From contig CAISWQ010000068.1 in NCBI GenBank assembly GCA_903889245.1, forward strand, positions 1 to 64,000: a DNA stretch of 64,000 bases, given 5' to 3'. Position numbers and translations under genes: made by a program. The stretch comes from an uncultured Lentisphaerota bacterium. Lineage in GTDB: Bacteria > Verrucomicrobiota > Kiritimatiellia > CAIQIC01. This document shows, piece by piece, positions 43,559 to 52,180 of the stretch (positions are counted from its first letter, which is position 1; the number at the start of each line of letters is the position of its first letter). Below the pieces are notes generated by a model. It ran no database searches and was not told where the DNA came from. It saw only the letters and a program-made list of their open reading frames with translations.

Positions 43559-45580
43559 ATGGCGGCCGAAAACGAACAAGCTTCGTTGGTGGTCAAGGGC
43601 GGGCGCTGGTACGCGGGGCTGGCGTTGTTGACCCTGGCGTTGTTCGGTCTGCGCACCATCAGCCACTCTGATTTCTGGATGACCCTCGCCAGCGGCCGCT
43701 GGATTGCCATCCATGGCGCGCCCCATACCGATCCCTTCTCGCTGTTAAAACCCGAAGCACCGTGGCTGGACCCGATGTGGCTCTATGACCTGATGGTCTA
43801 TTACCTCTGGACCTACGGCGGCGCGGCGCTGGTGACGGTGGTGCATATCGCGGCGGTGCTCGCGGCCTTCGGCCTGTTGATCCGCGCCGCGCGGCCGCTG
43901 GGCGGGCCACTCTCCATCGCGACCGCGCTGCTGGTGGCGGCGTGGCTGCTGGGCCCGGCGTTCGTGACGCGGGCGCGGGTGTTCACGCTGCTCTTTCCAG
44001 CGCTGTTCATCTGCTGCCTGGCGCGGCACAGTGACCGCTGGTGGCTGTGGCTGGTGTTGGTGCCGGCACAGGTGCTGTGGACCAACATGCACCACACGTT
44101 CCGGCTGGGGCCGGTCATCTGTCTGTTGTTCGCGCTCCAGGAGTGGTTCCGCTGGCGCCGGGCGTGCCGGCAACCCGAGGGCGCCGTGGCGGTGGCGCGG
44201 CGCGCCTGGCTCAATCCGCTGTTGCTGGCAGGGGGCGCGTTGGCGGCGACATGGGTGAATCCCTATGGCCTGAATATCTATGCCGCAGTCAGCAGCGTCG
44301 GCTGGGGCTCCGGCAACCTCCTGGCAGCCGAGCAGGTGTCGGTCTTCAGCTATATGTTTGGCGGCAGCGATAAGAACGCGCTGATCTGGGCGGCGGCGGT
44401 GGTCAACCTGATGGGCCTGGTCGCGGAGAAGCACCGCCTGCCGCCGGCCATCACGCTGCTGGCCTTGCTTGGCACCGGGCTGGCGATCATGACGCCACAC
44501 TATGCGACCATCATGGCGGTGTTCTCGTTCCCGTTTTTTGTGTTGAGCATGCGCGCGGTCGGGCTGTTCCTCTGGGACTCCTTCGCCGAGGTGGTGCAGC
44601 GGCGGCAGGAGTTGTTCAGGCGCTTGCTGGTCGGCGGCCTGCTGGCGGTCACGCTCTTCAGCCTCGCCCGGTTGGTCTCCAATCATTATTACTGGGACCA
44701 CGGCAGCGGCTCCGCCTTTGGCCTGGGCGCCAACGAGGAAGCGCTGCCGGCGGCGGCGGGCATGCTCATTGGCCAGGAAAAATTCCCGGTCGCCCTGCTC
44801 AACCATGCGCTGGACGGCGGCAACCTGCTGTGGCACCTGCCACGGCGGAAAGTGGCGCTTGACGCCCGTGTCCCGGTGCATGGCGCCGCCCTGTTGCAAC
44901 TCACGGCCAAGGGGTTGGCCGGTGATGGCCCGGCGTGGCGCAGCATCGAGGAGCGGTTGCGGCCCACGGCGGTCCTGATCAACTGCTGCCAGCCTCAAGC
45001 CATCCTGGGCGTGCGGACCATTCTGGCCACCGGCCGGTGGGGGCTGGCCTATTTCGATGGCACCAGCGCGCTGCTGTTGCTCCAGCTACCGGAACAGCGC
45101 GTGTGGTTCGAGAACCAGCAGGTCCGTATGCTGGGGCTGGCCAATCTGGAACTCGCCCGCCGCGCCTACGAAAAGCGGCTGGCCCGGCACTGGTTCCCGG
45201 CGCACTCGCCCGCGCTGATCGGCGCGGGCCATCTGCTGCAGGCGCTGGAAAAGTTCGATGAGGCGGAGAAGTTCTATCTGCTGCTGACGCAGGGCGCGCC
45301 CAACATGGCGGGCGCGTGGCTGGACTTGGGCATCTGCCGTTGCCGCCTGGGCCGCTGGCAGGAGGCGCTGGCGCCGTTGCGCCGCGCGCTCGACGGCATG
45401 CCGCAGAACGTCATGGGTTGGTTGTGGTATAGCCGGGCCTGCCAGCAAACCGGCTCACCTGTGGAAGCGCGCGAGGCCCAGCAGCGGGCCCAAAAACTCA
45501 ACCCCAATCTCGCGGCCCAGTTCGCGGCCGAGCTGCCCGCGCCCGTTACCACCAACCAGTTCGCCCCCCGCCTGCGTTGA
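43559..45580 (+). CDS. Polytopic membrane protein with C-terminal TPR
   Basis: The start at 43559 is chosen because it is the first ATG after GTGAGG; an upstream TTG (43547) is possible. The 673-residue product has about ten to twelve TM helices (20-395) and a soluble C-terminal part with TPR-like repeats (about 535-655). The signature 'HSDFWMTLASGRWIAIHGAPHTDPFS' recurs in PVC membrane proteins related to O-antigen-ligase or GT-C glycosyltransferases. A role in cell-surface glycan assembly is inferred. It is transcribed divergently from the PAS kinase. Confidence 0.65.
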   Translation: MAAENEQASLVVKGGRWYAGLALLTLALFGLRTISHSDFWMTLASGRWIAIHGAPHTDPFSLLKPEAPWLDPMWLYDLMVYYLWTYGGAALVTVVHIAAVLAAFGLLIRAARPLGGPLSIATALLVAAWLLGPAFVTRARVFTLLFPALFICCLARHSDRWWLWLVLVPAQVLWTNMHHTFRLGPVICLLFALQEWFRWRRACRQPEGAVAVARRAWLNPLLLAGGALAATWVNPYGLNIYAAVSSVGWGSGNLLAAEQVSVFSYMFGGSDKNALIWAAAVVNLMGLVAEKHRLPPAITLLALLGTGLAIMTPHYATIMAVFSFPFFVLSMRAVGLFLWDSFAEVVQRRQELFRRLLVGGLLAVTLFSLARLVSNHYYWDHGSGSAFGLGANEEALPAAAGMLIGQEKFPVALLNHALDGGNLLWHLPRRKVALDARVPVHGAALLQLTAKGLAGDGPAWRSIEERLRPTAVLINCCQPQAILGVRTILATGRWGLAYFDGTSALLLLQLPEQRVWFENQQVRMLGLANLELARRAYEKRLARHWFPAHSPALIGAGHLLQALEKFDEAEKFYLLLTQGAPNMAGAWLDLGICRCRLGRWQEALAPLRRALDGMPQNVMGWLWYSRACQQTGSPVEAREAQQRAQKLNPNLAAQFAAELPAPVTTNQFAPRLR

Positions 45581-45590
45581 GGGTCTCGCT

Positions 45591-45614
45591 GCGCACATCT
45601 GTACAGGTGGGCGC
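45591..45614. terminator. Stem-loop between convergent genes
   Basis: GCGCACATCTGTACAGGTGGGCGC forms an imperfect stem of about 10 bp between the ends of two convergent genes. There is no T-run, so a terminator role is only suggested. Confidence 0.3.
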
Positions 45615-45628
45615 GGTTGCCCGGCTGG

Positions 45629-46558
45629 TCAACCCGACCGCCGGGTGTTGCCGCGGAAGGGGCTGTCGCGGTGGAAATCCGGCAGGAAAGCCGCGTCGCC
45701 CCCGTGGGGTTGCACGAAGACGTGGCGGAAGCCAAGCTCCTCGACCGCCTGGCAGACCTGCTCATATTCCGCGCTGGTGACGCTGCGGTCGAGGTGCCGC
45801 CGCTCCATGCAATTCTCCACCGGCTGGAACTGGCTCATCACCGAGAGCGGCAGCAGCGGCCCGAACTCTGCGCGCAACAGCCGCAGCACGGCGAGGCTGT
45901 TGGCGACATAGCCGGGCAGCACCAGGTGCCGTACGAGCACGCCGCGCGTGGCGAGCGCGCCTCCCTCCGGATCCCACGGCTCGAGAAAACCTTTGGCCGC
46001 CACCATGCGCCGCAGCGCCTCCAGTGTCAGCTCCGGGTAGCGCCGGTCGCGCATGCAGACGAACGCCAGATCGGGTTCGGCAAACTTGAAGTCGGGCAGG
46101 AAGATGTCCATCCACTCCGCATAGCGCACCACCATCTCCGGCGCCTGGTAGCCGGAGCTGTTGAAGAGGAACGGCAGCGTCGCGCCCTCCGCGCGCAGCC
46201 GGCCGCACAGTTCCTCGATATGCGGCCAGAAGTGGTCGGGCGTGACGAAGTTCAGGTTGTGGACGCCGGCCCGGATCATCTGGTGCGCGCTCGCGTGAAG
46301 CTGGTCGGCGCTCATCGCGCGGCCGTGATGGCCGAGGGAAATCTGATGGTTCTGGCAGAAGAAACACTGGCTGGAACAGCCGCTGAAAAAAAGCGTGCCG
46401 GAGCCGCGCGTGCCGGAGAAGCACGGCTCCTCGCCATAGTGCGGGCCGTAACTGGCCACGCGGCACTCCGCCGTCTCGCCGCAAAAGCCGAGCTGACCGG
46501 CGGCGCGGTCCGCGCCGCAGTCGCGCGGACACAACCGGCATTCCTGATAACGCTGCAT
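45629..46558 (-). CDS. PflX-like radical SAM protein
   Basis: The 309-residue protein has an N-terminal Cys cluster ('CRLCPRDC') and the radical-SAM motif GCSSQCFFCQNHQIS (CxxxCxxC), followed by 'HNLNFVTPDHFWPHIEEL' and 'VRHLVLPGYVANSL'. This is the pyruvate-formate-lyase-activating-enzyme-like family (COG1313). It is a 4Fe-4S, S-adenosylmethionine-dependent enzyme of unknown substrate; no pyruvate formate lyase gene is nearby. TAGATT lies 6 bases before the ATG, with no ribosome binding site. Confidence 0.85.
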   Translation of the reverse strand: MQRYQECRLCPRDCGADRAAGQLGFCGETAECRVASYGPHYGEEPCFSGTRGSGTLFFSGCSSQCFFCQNHQISLGHHGRAMSADQLHASAHQMIRAGVHNLNFVTPDHFWPHIEELCGRLRAEGATLPFLFNSSGYQAPEMVVRYAEWMDIFLPDFKFAEPDLAFVCMRDRRYPELTLEALRRMVAAKGFLEPWDPEGGALATRGVLVRHLVLPGYVANSLAVLRLLRAEFGPLLPLSVMSQFQPVENCMERRHLDRSVTSAEYEQVCQAVEELGFRHVFVQPHGGDAAFLPDFHRDSPFRGNTRRSG

Positions 46559-46564
46559 GGCTGG

Positions 46565-46570
46565 AATCTA
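46565..46570 (-). promoter_or_regulatory. Putative -10 box of the PflX-like gene
   Basis: TAGATT on the minus strand, preceded by TGC, ends 6 bases before the ATG at 46558. It predicts a nearly leaderless transcript. Confidence 0.4.
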
Positions 46571-46595
46571 GCACGCTTCGGATAAAACGGAAACG

Positions 46596-46624
46596 TTGCC
46601 GCACCGTGCCGCGCTCGCTATAGT
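46596..46624 (+). promoter_or_regulatory. Putative bacterioferritin promoter
   Basis: TTGCCG (46596-46601), a 17-base spacer and TATAGT (46619-46624) lie 35 bases before the bfr start, which has its own GGAG site. No Fur-box-like palindrome is obvious. Confidence 0.5.
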
Positions 46625-46658
46625 GGCCGCGCTGTTCAACCCAACCACGGAGAACAAT

Positions 46659-47126
46659 ATGAAGGGCAACGCCAAACTCATTGCGACGCTGAACGACCTG
46701 CTCGCCGACGAGCTCACCGCCATCAACCAGTACATCGTCCACTCCGAGATGTGCGCCAACTGGGGCTATGAGCAGCTCCACAAGGCGATGGAGAAGCGCG
46801 CGGTTGACGAGATGAAGCACGCCGAGAAACTGATCGGCCGCATCCTCTTCCTCGAAGGCCGGCCGGTGGTCAGCAAGCTCAACGCCATCAGCATCGGCGC
46901 CGAGGTCCCCGCGCAGCACGCCAACGACCACGCCGCCGAGGAAGGCGCGATCAAGGCCTACAACGCCGCCATCAAGCTCGCCAGCGAAGTCGGCGATAAC
47001 GGCACGCGTGAGCTGCTCGAAAGCATCCTCAAGGACGAGGAAGTCCATATTGACTGGCTCGAGGCGCAGCTCGACCAGATCAAGCAGATGGGCCTACCCA
47101 GCTACCTCGTCGAGCAGCTCGGCTGA
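46659..47126 (+). CDS. bfr: Bacterioferritin
   Basis: The 155-residue protein matches E. coli Bfr in length. Ferroxidase-site residues are at the expected positions: Glu18, Glu51, His54, Glu94, Glu127 and His130. The heme-ligand Met52 is also present in 'VDEMKHAE'. It forms a 24-subunit iron store in the cytoplasm and oxidises Fe(II). GGAG precedes the ATG. It is likely a single-gene unit; palindrome repeats follow it. Confidence 0.95.
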   Translation: MKGNAKLIATLNDLLADELTAINQYIVHSEMCANWGYEQLHKAMEKRAVDEMKHAEKLIGRILFLEGRPVVSKLNAISIGAEVPAQHANDHAAEEGAIKAYNAAIKLASEVGDNGTRELLESILKDEEVHIDWLEAQLDQIKQMGLPSYLVEQLG

Positions 47127-47134
47127 CGCGCGAA

Positions 47135-47217
47135 GTTTTCCAGGGATTGGAAACCCGAGCGGGGTGTTTTTCCGAACCTTGGAAAAGGTGGCGGAAAATT
47201 TTCCAAGGCTTGGAAAC
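47135..47217. repeat. Phased palindrome array, 3 copies
   Basis: Copies are centred at 47145, 47177 and 47208 (32 and 31 bp apart), filling the gap between bfr and the HNH gene. Confidence 0.88.
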
Positions 47218-47227
47218 GTGAACGACC

Positions 47228-47593
47228 ATGAAGGCCAAAAAGCTCGATGAGGCCCAGAAGGCGCGGCTGCTTGCGGAGCTGCATCGCGACCACGCGGCGC
47301 GGCAGTCCGGCTACCGCGCACGCGCACTCAAGCTCTTCCCGCACGTCTGCGCGCGCTGCGCCCGCGAGTTCGCCGGCGTGCGGCTCAAGGAGCTGACGGT
47401 CCATCACCGCGACCACAACCACGACCACAATCCGCCCGATGGCAGCAACTGGGAACTGCTCTGCGTCTATTGCCACGACCACGAGCACGAGAAGATGTTC
47501 CTCGGCCAATACACCGAGGGCGGCGGCGCCAGCGCCACACCCACCGCCACCTTCCAGCCGTTCGCGGGCCTCGATGATTTGCTGAAGAAGTAA
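47228..47593 (+). CDS. yajD: YajD-like HNH nuclease-family protein
   Basis: The 121-residue protein has a zinc-binding pair CARC, then 'HHRDHNHDHNPPDGSNWELLCVYCHDHEH' split into the HNH core (HH, N, CxxC-like, H). This matches the small YajD family. A metal-dependent DNA-cleaving or binding role is likely, but the biology of the family is not well defined. The N-terminus is Lys/Glu/Leu-rich. A palindrome array lies 10 bases upstream, and no separate promoter is evident. Confidence 0.82.
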   Translation: MKAKKLDEAQKARLLAELHRDHAARQSGYRARALKLFPHVCARCAREFAGVRLKELTVHHRDHNHDHNPPDGSNWELLCVYCHDHEHEKMFLGQYTEGGGASATPTATFQPFAGLDDLLKK

Positions 47594-47658
47594 CGAGGGG
47601 CGAGACGCCTGCTGCCAACCCACGCCGCGAAACCAGAGACACGAGACCAGAGACTTTC

Positions 47659-47687
47659 TTGGAAATCCCGCGACGCTCTGCTAGCGT
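47659..47687 (+). promoter_or_regulatory. Putative promoter of the polyprenyl synthase gene
   Basis: TTGGAA (47659-47664), a 17-base spacer and TAGCGT (47682-47687) end 6 bases before the GTG at 47694. There is no ribosome binding site between them. A short direct repeat (ACCAGAGAC twice) lies just upstream, about 47632-47654. Confidence 0.5.
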
Positions 47688-47693
47688 CCGCGC

Positions 47694-48560
47694 GTGGACG
47701 TGAACGCTTATCTCGCCGACCTTCGCCACGAGGTGGAGGCTGCGCTCGCCCGGCTGTTGCCGCCCGCCGACGAGCGGCCGGCGCGGCTGCATGCGGCGAT
47801 GCGCTACAGCCTGCTTGCCGGCGGCAAGCGGCTGCGGCCGGTGCTCTGCCTTGCGAGCGCCGAGGCGGTCGGTGGCACGCGGGCGGCGGCACTGCTGCCG
47901 GCGATCGCGCTGGAATGCCTCCATACCTACACGCTGATCCACGATGACCTCCCGGCGATGGACGACGACGACCTGCGCCGCGGCCAGCCGACGTGCCACA
48001 AAAAATTCGACGAGGCGACCGCGATTCTCGCCGGCGACGCGCTGCTGACCTTCGCATTTGAACTGCTCGCGCGCGCGACACCGGCGGCGCAACTCGCGCA
48101 GGAACTGGCGCAGGCGGCGGGCAGCCGCGGCGTCGTCGGCGGACAGGCTGAAGATTTGGCGGCGGAAGGCCGCGCACCCGATGCGCAGTGGCTGGATTAC
48201 ATTCACACGCACAAGACGGGCGCGTTGATCCGCGCGGCATGCCGCATGGGCGCGCTTGCCGGCGGCGCGAACGCGGCGCAGCTCGCGGCGCTGACAAGCT
48301 ACGCGGGGGAAATCGGGCTGGCCTTCCAGGTTGCCGACGATGTGCTCAACGTGACGAGCACGCCGGAGCAGCTTGGCAAGGCGACCGGCAGCGACGCGGC
48401 GCGGAAGAAGCTGACCTATGTGGCGCTCTTCGGCCTCGACGAAGCGCGCGCCAGGGCGCGGACGTTGGCAGACGAGGCCATTGCCGCGCTCGCGCCGCTC
48501 GGCGCGCGCGCCGAACCGCTCGCCGCGCTCGCGCGCTTCACCGTCGAACGTTCCTCCTGA
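47694..48560 (+). CDS. ispA: Short-chain polyprenyl diphosphate synthase
   Basis: The 288-residue protein fits farnesyl/geranylgeranyl diphosphate synthases. It has 'LLAGGKRLRPVLCL', the first Asp-rich motif 'HDDLPAMDDDDLRRG', 'GDALLTFAFELL' and the second motif 'FQVADDVLNVT' with one Asp replaced. It condenses isopentenyl diphosphate with allylic diphosphates in the cytosol, feeding quinone, carrier-lipid or carotenoid synthesis. GTG start, with surE 8 bases downstream, so the two are probably co-transcribed. Product chain length cannot be told. Confidence 0.88.
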   Translation: MDVNAYLADLRHEVEAALARLLPPADERPARLHAAMRYSLLAGGKRLRPVLCLASAEAVGGTRAAALLPAIALECLHTYTLIHDDLPAMDDDDLRRGQPTCHKKFDEATAILAGDALLTFAFELLARATPAAQLAQELAQAAGSRGVVGGQAEDLAAEGRAPDAQWLDYIHTHKTGALIRAACRMGALAGGANAAQLAALTSYAGEIGLAFQVADDVLNVTSTPEQLGKATGSDAARKKLTYVALFGLDEARARARTLADEAIAALAPLGARAEPLAALARFTVERSS

Positions 48561-48568
48561 CATCCACC

Positions 48569-49342
48569 ATGAAAAAAAGAATTTTGATCAGCAACGATGA
48601 TGGCATCCATGCACCGGGTATCCAGGCGATGTTTGACGCGGTGAAAGACCTCGGCGAGGTCATCGTCGTCGCGCCGGCAGGCGAGCAGAGCGCGGTGGGC
48701 CACGCGATCACCCTCTCCGATCCGATCAAGGCGAAGATGATCTCGCGGCCTGACGGTTTCAGTGGTTACGCGGTCGGCGGCACGCCGGCCGACTGCGTCA
48801 AGCTGGCGGTCTGCGCGCTGCTGCCGGAGAAGCCCGACCTGGTGTTGAGCGGCATCAACCTCGGCCCGAACACCGGCATCAGCGTCGTGTATTCCGGCAC
48901 GGTCTCCGCGGCGACGGAGGGCGTGATCCTCGGCATTCCCAGCGTCGCGGTCTCGCTCGGTAGCTACCAGCAGCCGCGCTGGGACACCGCGGCGCGCGTC
49001 GCTCGGCAGGTTGCGCAGCAGGTGCTGCGGCACGGGCTGCCGCCGGACACGCTGCTCAACGTCAACGTGCCGAACCTGCCGGCGAAGGGCGTCCGCGGCT
49101 ACCGCGTCACGCAGATGGGACGCTCGCGCTTCGTCGAGAAATTTGACCGTCGCACCGACCCGCAAGGTAACGTCTATTACTGGATGGATGGCGACCTCGA
49201 ACTACTCGGCGACGAGCGCGGCACCGACATCATCGCCGTGCGCGAGGGCTACGTCTCGCTGACGCCGATCTGGTTCGACCTGACGCATCGCGCCGCGCTG
49301 CCGCATGTGAAGCGGTGGAACCTGAAGTGGCGCGGGCGGTGA
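48569..49342 (+). CDS. surE: 5'/3'-nucleotidase SurE
   Basis: The 257-residue protein starts 'KKRILISNDDGIHAPG', with the metal-binding Asp pair and, downstream, 'GEQSAVGHAITL' and 'SGINLGPNTGISVVYSGTVSAATEG'. These are SurE signatures for a metal-dependent nucleotide phosphatase. The start at 48569 gives the canonical N-terminus. It follows the polyprenyl synthase gene by 8 bases and converges on the STAS gene across a palindrome array. Confidence 0.95.
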   Translation: MKKRILISNDDGIHAPGIQAMFDAVKDLGEVIVVAPAGEQSAVGHAITLSDPIKAKMISRPDGFSGYAVGGTPADCVKLAVCALLPEKPDLVLSGINLGPNTGISVVYSGTVSAATEGVILGIPSVAVSLGSYQQPRWDTAARVARQVAQQVLRHGLPPDTLLNVNVPNLPAKGVRGYRVTQMGRSRFVEKFDRRTDPQGNVYYWMDGDLELLGDERGTDIIAVREGYVSLTPIWFDLTHRAALPHVKRWNLKWRGR

Positions 49343-49357
49343 GGCGGCCACGCGCGG

Positions 49358-49440
49358 ATTTTTCCAAGGCTTGGAAAAAACAGGCTCAACTTTTCCAAGC
49401 TTTGGAAAACCACCGGCGGTTTTTTCCGGGGCTTGGAAAG
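49358..49440. repeat. Phased palindrome array, 3 copies, between convergent genes
   Basis: Copies are centred at 49369, 49400 and 49431 (31 bp apart). It is the only array lying between convergent gene ends, so it may act in termination here. Confidence 0.88.
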
Positions 49441-49449
49441 GCGCCGCGT

Positions 49450-49794
49450 TCAAGCCGCGGCGAGCGCGGCGACGGCTGCCTCGACGGTGGGATACATCTT
49501 GAAGATCAGGTCGAGCCGCGCGATGGCGAGCACGGTGGCGGTGCGACCCTGGGCGGCGGCGAGGCAGAGTTCGCCGTCCAGCTTCTTCACTTTGTGAAGA
49601 CAGGTGACGACGGCGCCGATGCCGGAGCTGTCGAGGATTTCCAGCCGGCTCAAATCCAGGACGCACCGCGCCGGATTTTTCCGGTCCAGCCAGCCGGTCA
49701 CCTGTGCGACGAGGCTGTTGGAGTTGGCGCTCGTCAGCATCCCGCTCACCTGCACGATGCTGATCCCCTGCCGCACTTCCATGTTCACGCTCAT
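49450..49794 (-). CDS. STAS-domain anti-sigma factor antagonist-like protein
   Basis: The 114-residue single STAS domain has 'RCVLDLSRLEILDSSGIGAVV', whose Ser is the usual phosphorylation site for an RsbW-type kinase. GAGG lies 6 bases before the ATG. It is transcribed away from the sensor-to-exopolysaccharide operon, starting 126 bases from it. It could be a second target of the PP2C/kinase protein at 57094. No sigma factor gene is in the window. Confidence 0.85.
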   Translation of the reverse strand: MSVNMEVRQGISIVQVSGMLTSANSNSLVAQVTGWLDRKNPARCVLDLSRLEILDSSGIGAVVTCLHKVKKLDGELCLAAAQGRTATVLAIARLDLIFKMYPTVEAAVAALAAA

Positions 49795-49880
49795 AGGTTA
49801 CCTCGCGCGACAAAGCTAGCGGGCGGGGCGGGGCGGGGCAATCCGAAAATGGACTTTTTGCGCGGGGCGCATAGTAGGTC

Positions 49881-49909
49881 TTGAGGGGTGTCGTGTGCTG
49901 GTCTATCAT
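49881..49909 (+). promoter_or_regulatory. Putative promoter of the 14-kb sensor/exopolysaccharide operon
   Basis: TTGAGG (49881-49886), exactly 17 bases and TATCAT (49904-49909) precede the ATG at 49920 by 10 bases. The in-frame ATG at 49908 falls inside the -10 box, which favours 49920 as the start. No ribosome binding site is seen. Confidence 0.5.
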
Positions 49910-49919
49910 GCCGACGGTC

Positions 49920-50324
49920 ATGGCCCACATTCTTCTAGTGGATGATGAGGACGCTTTGCGTAGCGTGCTGCGCCGGGTTCTGGTACGTGAGGGGCATGAG
50001 GTGGTGGAGGCCACCAATGGCCGCGAGGCGATGGAGCAACTGCGCGACAAGCCCTTCGACCTGATGATCACCGATCTGTTCATGCCGCAACAGGACGGGC
50101 TGGAGACGATCCTCGCCGTGCGCCGGATGCAATGGAAACTGCCGATCATTGCGATCTCCGGCGGCGGAAGCGCGGCGCAATTCGATATGCTGCGTACGGC
50201 CACCCTGTTCGGCGCCGCGCGCGTGTTGATCAAGCCCTTCCGCGCCGACGAGATGTTGCAGGCGGTCCGTGAGGTGCTGGGCGGGACAGCCGCCCCCACG
50301 CCGCCAGAGAGGCCCGCAGGATGA
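49920..50324 (+). CDS. Single-domain response regulator
   Basis: The 134-residue receiver has 'ILLVDDEDALRSVL', phospho-Asp in 'FDLMITDLFMPQQDG', a switch Ser in 'IAISGGGSAAQ' and Lys in 'VLIKPFRADE'. There is no output domain. It is first in the operon and overlaps the next gene by ATGA. It probably acts as a phosphate shuttle or brake for the hybrid kinase at 53984. The start is set by the promoter position; 49908 is the alternative. Confidence 0.85.
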   Translation: MAHILLVDDEDALRSVLRRVLVREGHEVVEATNGREAMEQLRDKPFDLMITDLFMPQQDGLETILAVRRMQWKLPIIAISGGGSAAQFDMLRTATLFGAARVLIKPFRADEMLQAVREVLGGTAAPTPPERPAG

Positions 50325-52180
50325 ACACCTTTTTCAGCGAGCAAGGTGATTTCATCTTGGCGGTGCAGGGGATGGTCTTCATCGCCCTGGCTGTGGCCTG
50401 TCTGCTGACGGGCCCTGGCGTGCGCCCGGCGTTGCCTTGGCGCTGGTTCGGAAGCTTTGCCTTGCTCACGGGTTTGGAGCGGTGGTTGGAACTGCTGACC
50501 CCGGCGTTGCACGGGCACGAAACCTACGTTATCAGCCTCTGGCTGCTCCGGCTGGCGGCGTTGCTGGTGTTGCTGGAATTCGCCCGCCGCGGCTGGCCGT
50601 GGCCGCTATCGCGCATCTCGTTGTTTGGCTTGGTGGCGCTGGTGTCTATTGCCCTGGCCTTTTGGGGGGGCTGGGCCTGGTGCAAGAACGGCACGCTTGG
50701 GTTGCTGGTGCTGGTGGCCGGCCTGGCCTCCCTCGGAACCTTGCGGCGGCACGCGCTGCCGGGGGCAGGCATCGGTGGTGCGGCCTGGATGACGTTGAGC
50801 GGCGGCCAGCTCTGGCTCTTCCTGCTGACGGCATATGCGTTGACGCCGCCGGCGTTGCCGTGGCACTCCTTCCGGCAGGCGGCCGACGATGTGGTGATGC
50901 GTTCGGTGCAGCAATGGCTGCCGCTGCTCCTGGGCACGGGCGCGGGTACGCTGCTCTTCCTGTTGCTGCAAACCCGTGGTGTGCAGCTGCGGCGGCCCTA
51001 TCTGCTCTGGAGCCTGCCGCTGCACCTGGCGGTCCTCCTGGCCGGTTGGGGCTTCATCAATTTTGCCGCCCAGATGGAAGCCGAGGACAACCGCACCCAC
51101 CTGCTCCTGCGGGCCAAGACCGCGGCGGCGGCACTCGACCCCGAGATCGTGGCGCGGCTGGAAGGCGCGCCCAGCGATACCATCAAGCTGGAATATGCCA
51201 GCGTGCGCAAGTTGCTGCACGCGGTGCGGCACAGCAATGCAGACACGCGGTTTGTCTATCTGTTCGCTGCCCATGGCAGCCGGGTGGTGTTTCTGGCCGA
51301 TTCCGAGCCGGAAAATTCCAAGGAATATTCGCCGCCCGGCCAGTCCTATGAGGAGGCAAGCCTGGAGGTGCGCCGCGCATTGCGACTCAAGCACGCCTTT
51401 CTGGAGGGACCGTTACAGGATCGCTGGGGCGTGTGGATGTCGGGTTTTGCGCCGGTGTGCCGCGCGACGGGTGGGGCGCCCGTGGCGCTGCTGGGCATGG
51501 ATGTGGCCATCAGCTCCTGGCAGACCAACCTCTTTTTCCACCGGTTGGCCACGCTGGGCCTGATGCTGTTCATGCACCTGTTGCTGCTGGCGCTCTTCGC
51601 GGGCCTGCAACTGGCGCGGGAATCGGCGCTGGAAATCGCGGCCACCGAGCACCGTTTCCGCGCCCTGTTCGAGAGCGCGCCGGAGGCCGTGCTGGTGATG
51701 GAGGTGGACACCGGCCGGATTCTCGACACCAATCCCTTCGTCTGCCGCTGGCTGGGCTACACAACCGAGGAATTGCGCAGCCGGACCATCTTTGAACTGG
51801 CCGTCAAGGAGGCGGAGGTCATCCGCAAAAACCTGTCGGCGGCCTATGCCGCGGCCGCGCCCTCCACGGTGGAGAGCGCCTACCGCTGCAAGGATGGGCG
51901 CGTGGTGGCGGTGGAGATCACGCAGACTGCGTTTCAAATGCAGGGCCGGCAGGCGGTGCTGGCCTACGTGCGCGACATCACGGAGCGTCGTGAAAACGAG
52001 GAGCGGCTGCGCAAGTCCATGACCGAGTTGGAGCGCTTCAACCGCCTGATGGTGGGCCGCGAAGTCCGCGTCATTGAGCTGAAGCAGGAGGTCAACACAC
52101 TGCGCCGGGCGCTGGGCCAACCACCGGCCTATGCCTCGGTCGAGCAGGGCAACGTCCGGAAAGAAACGAAGGCTTCATGA
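50321..52180 (+). CDS. Membrane PAS sensor lacking a kinase domain
   Basis: The 619-residue protein has about seven N-terminal TM helices (10-240), a periplasmic sensor region (about 245-405), another TM (about 405-430) and one PAS domain (about 440-560, ending 'YVRDITERREN'). The C-terminal helix carries VGREVRVIELKQEVN and PPAY (52025-52132). No enzymatic output is present. The overall plan parallels the 1312-residue sensor at 35718. It overlaps both neighbours by ATGA, so it is presumably a sensing subunit for the hybrid kinase in the same operon. Confidence 0.82.
   Translation: MNTFFSEQGDFILAVQGMVFIALAVACLLTGPGVRPALPWRWFGSFALLTGLERWLELLTPALHGHETYVISLWLLRLAALLVLLEFARRGWPWPLSRISLFGLVALVSIALAFWGGWAWCKNGTLGLLVLVAGLASLGTLRRHALPGAGIGGAAWMTLSGGQLWLFLLTAYALTPPALPWHSFRQAADDVVMRSVQQWLPLLLGTGAGTLLFLLLQTRGVQLRRPYLLWSLPLHLAVLLAGWGFINFAAQMEAEDNRTHLLLRAKTAAAALDPEIVARLEGAPSDTIKLEYASVRKLLHAVRHSNADTRFVYLFAAHGSRVVFLADSEPENSKEYSPPGQSYEEASLEVRRALRLKHAFLEGPLQDRWGVWMSGFAPVCRATGGAPVALLGMDVAISSWQTNLFFHRLATLGLMLFMHLLLLALFAGLQLARESALEIAATEHRFRALFESAPEAVLVMEVDTGRILDTNPFVCRWLGYTTEELRSRTIFELAVKEAEVIRKNLSAAYAAAAPSTVESAYRCKDGRVVAVEITQTAFQMQGRQAVLAYVRDITERRENEERLRKSMTELERFNRLMVGREVRVIELKQEVNTLRRALGQPPAYASVEQGNVRKETKAS

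Noticed and set aside
43745-44998. 417-residue open frame on the minus strand opposite the membrane TPR gene
   Set aside because: Composition is typical of an antisense shadow in GC-rich DNA (His/Gln/Arg-rich), and the plus-strand frame has clear TM helices and TPRs.
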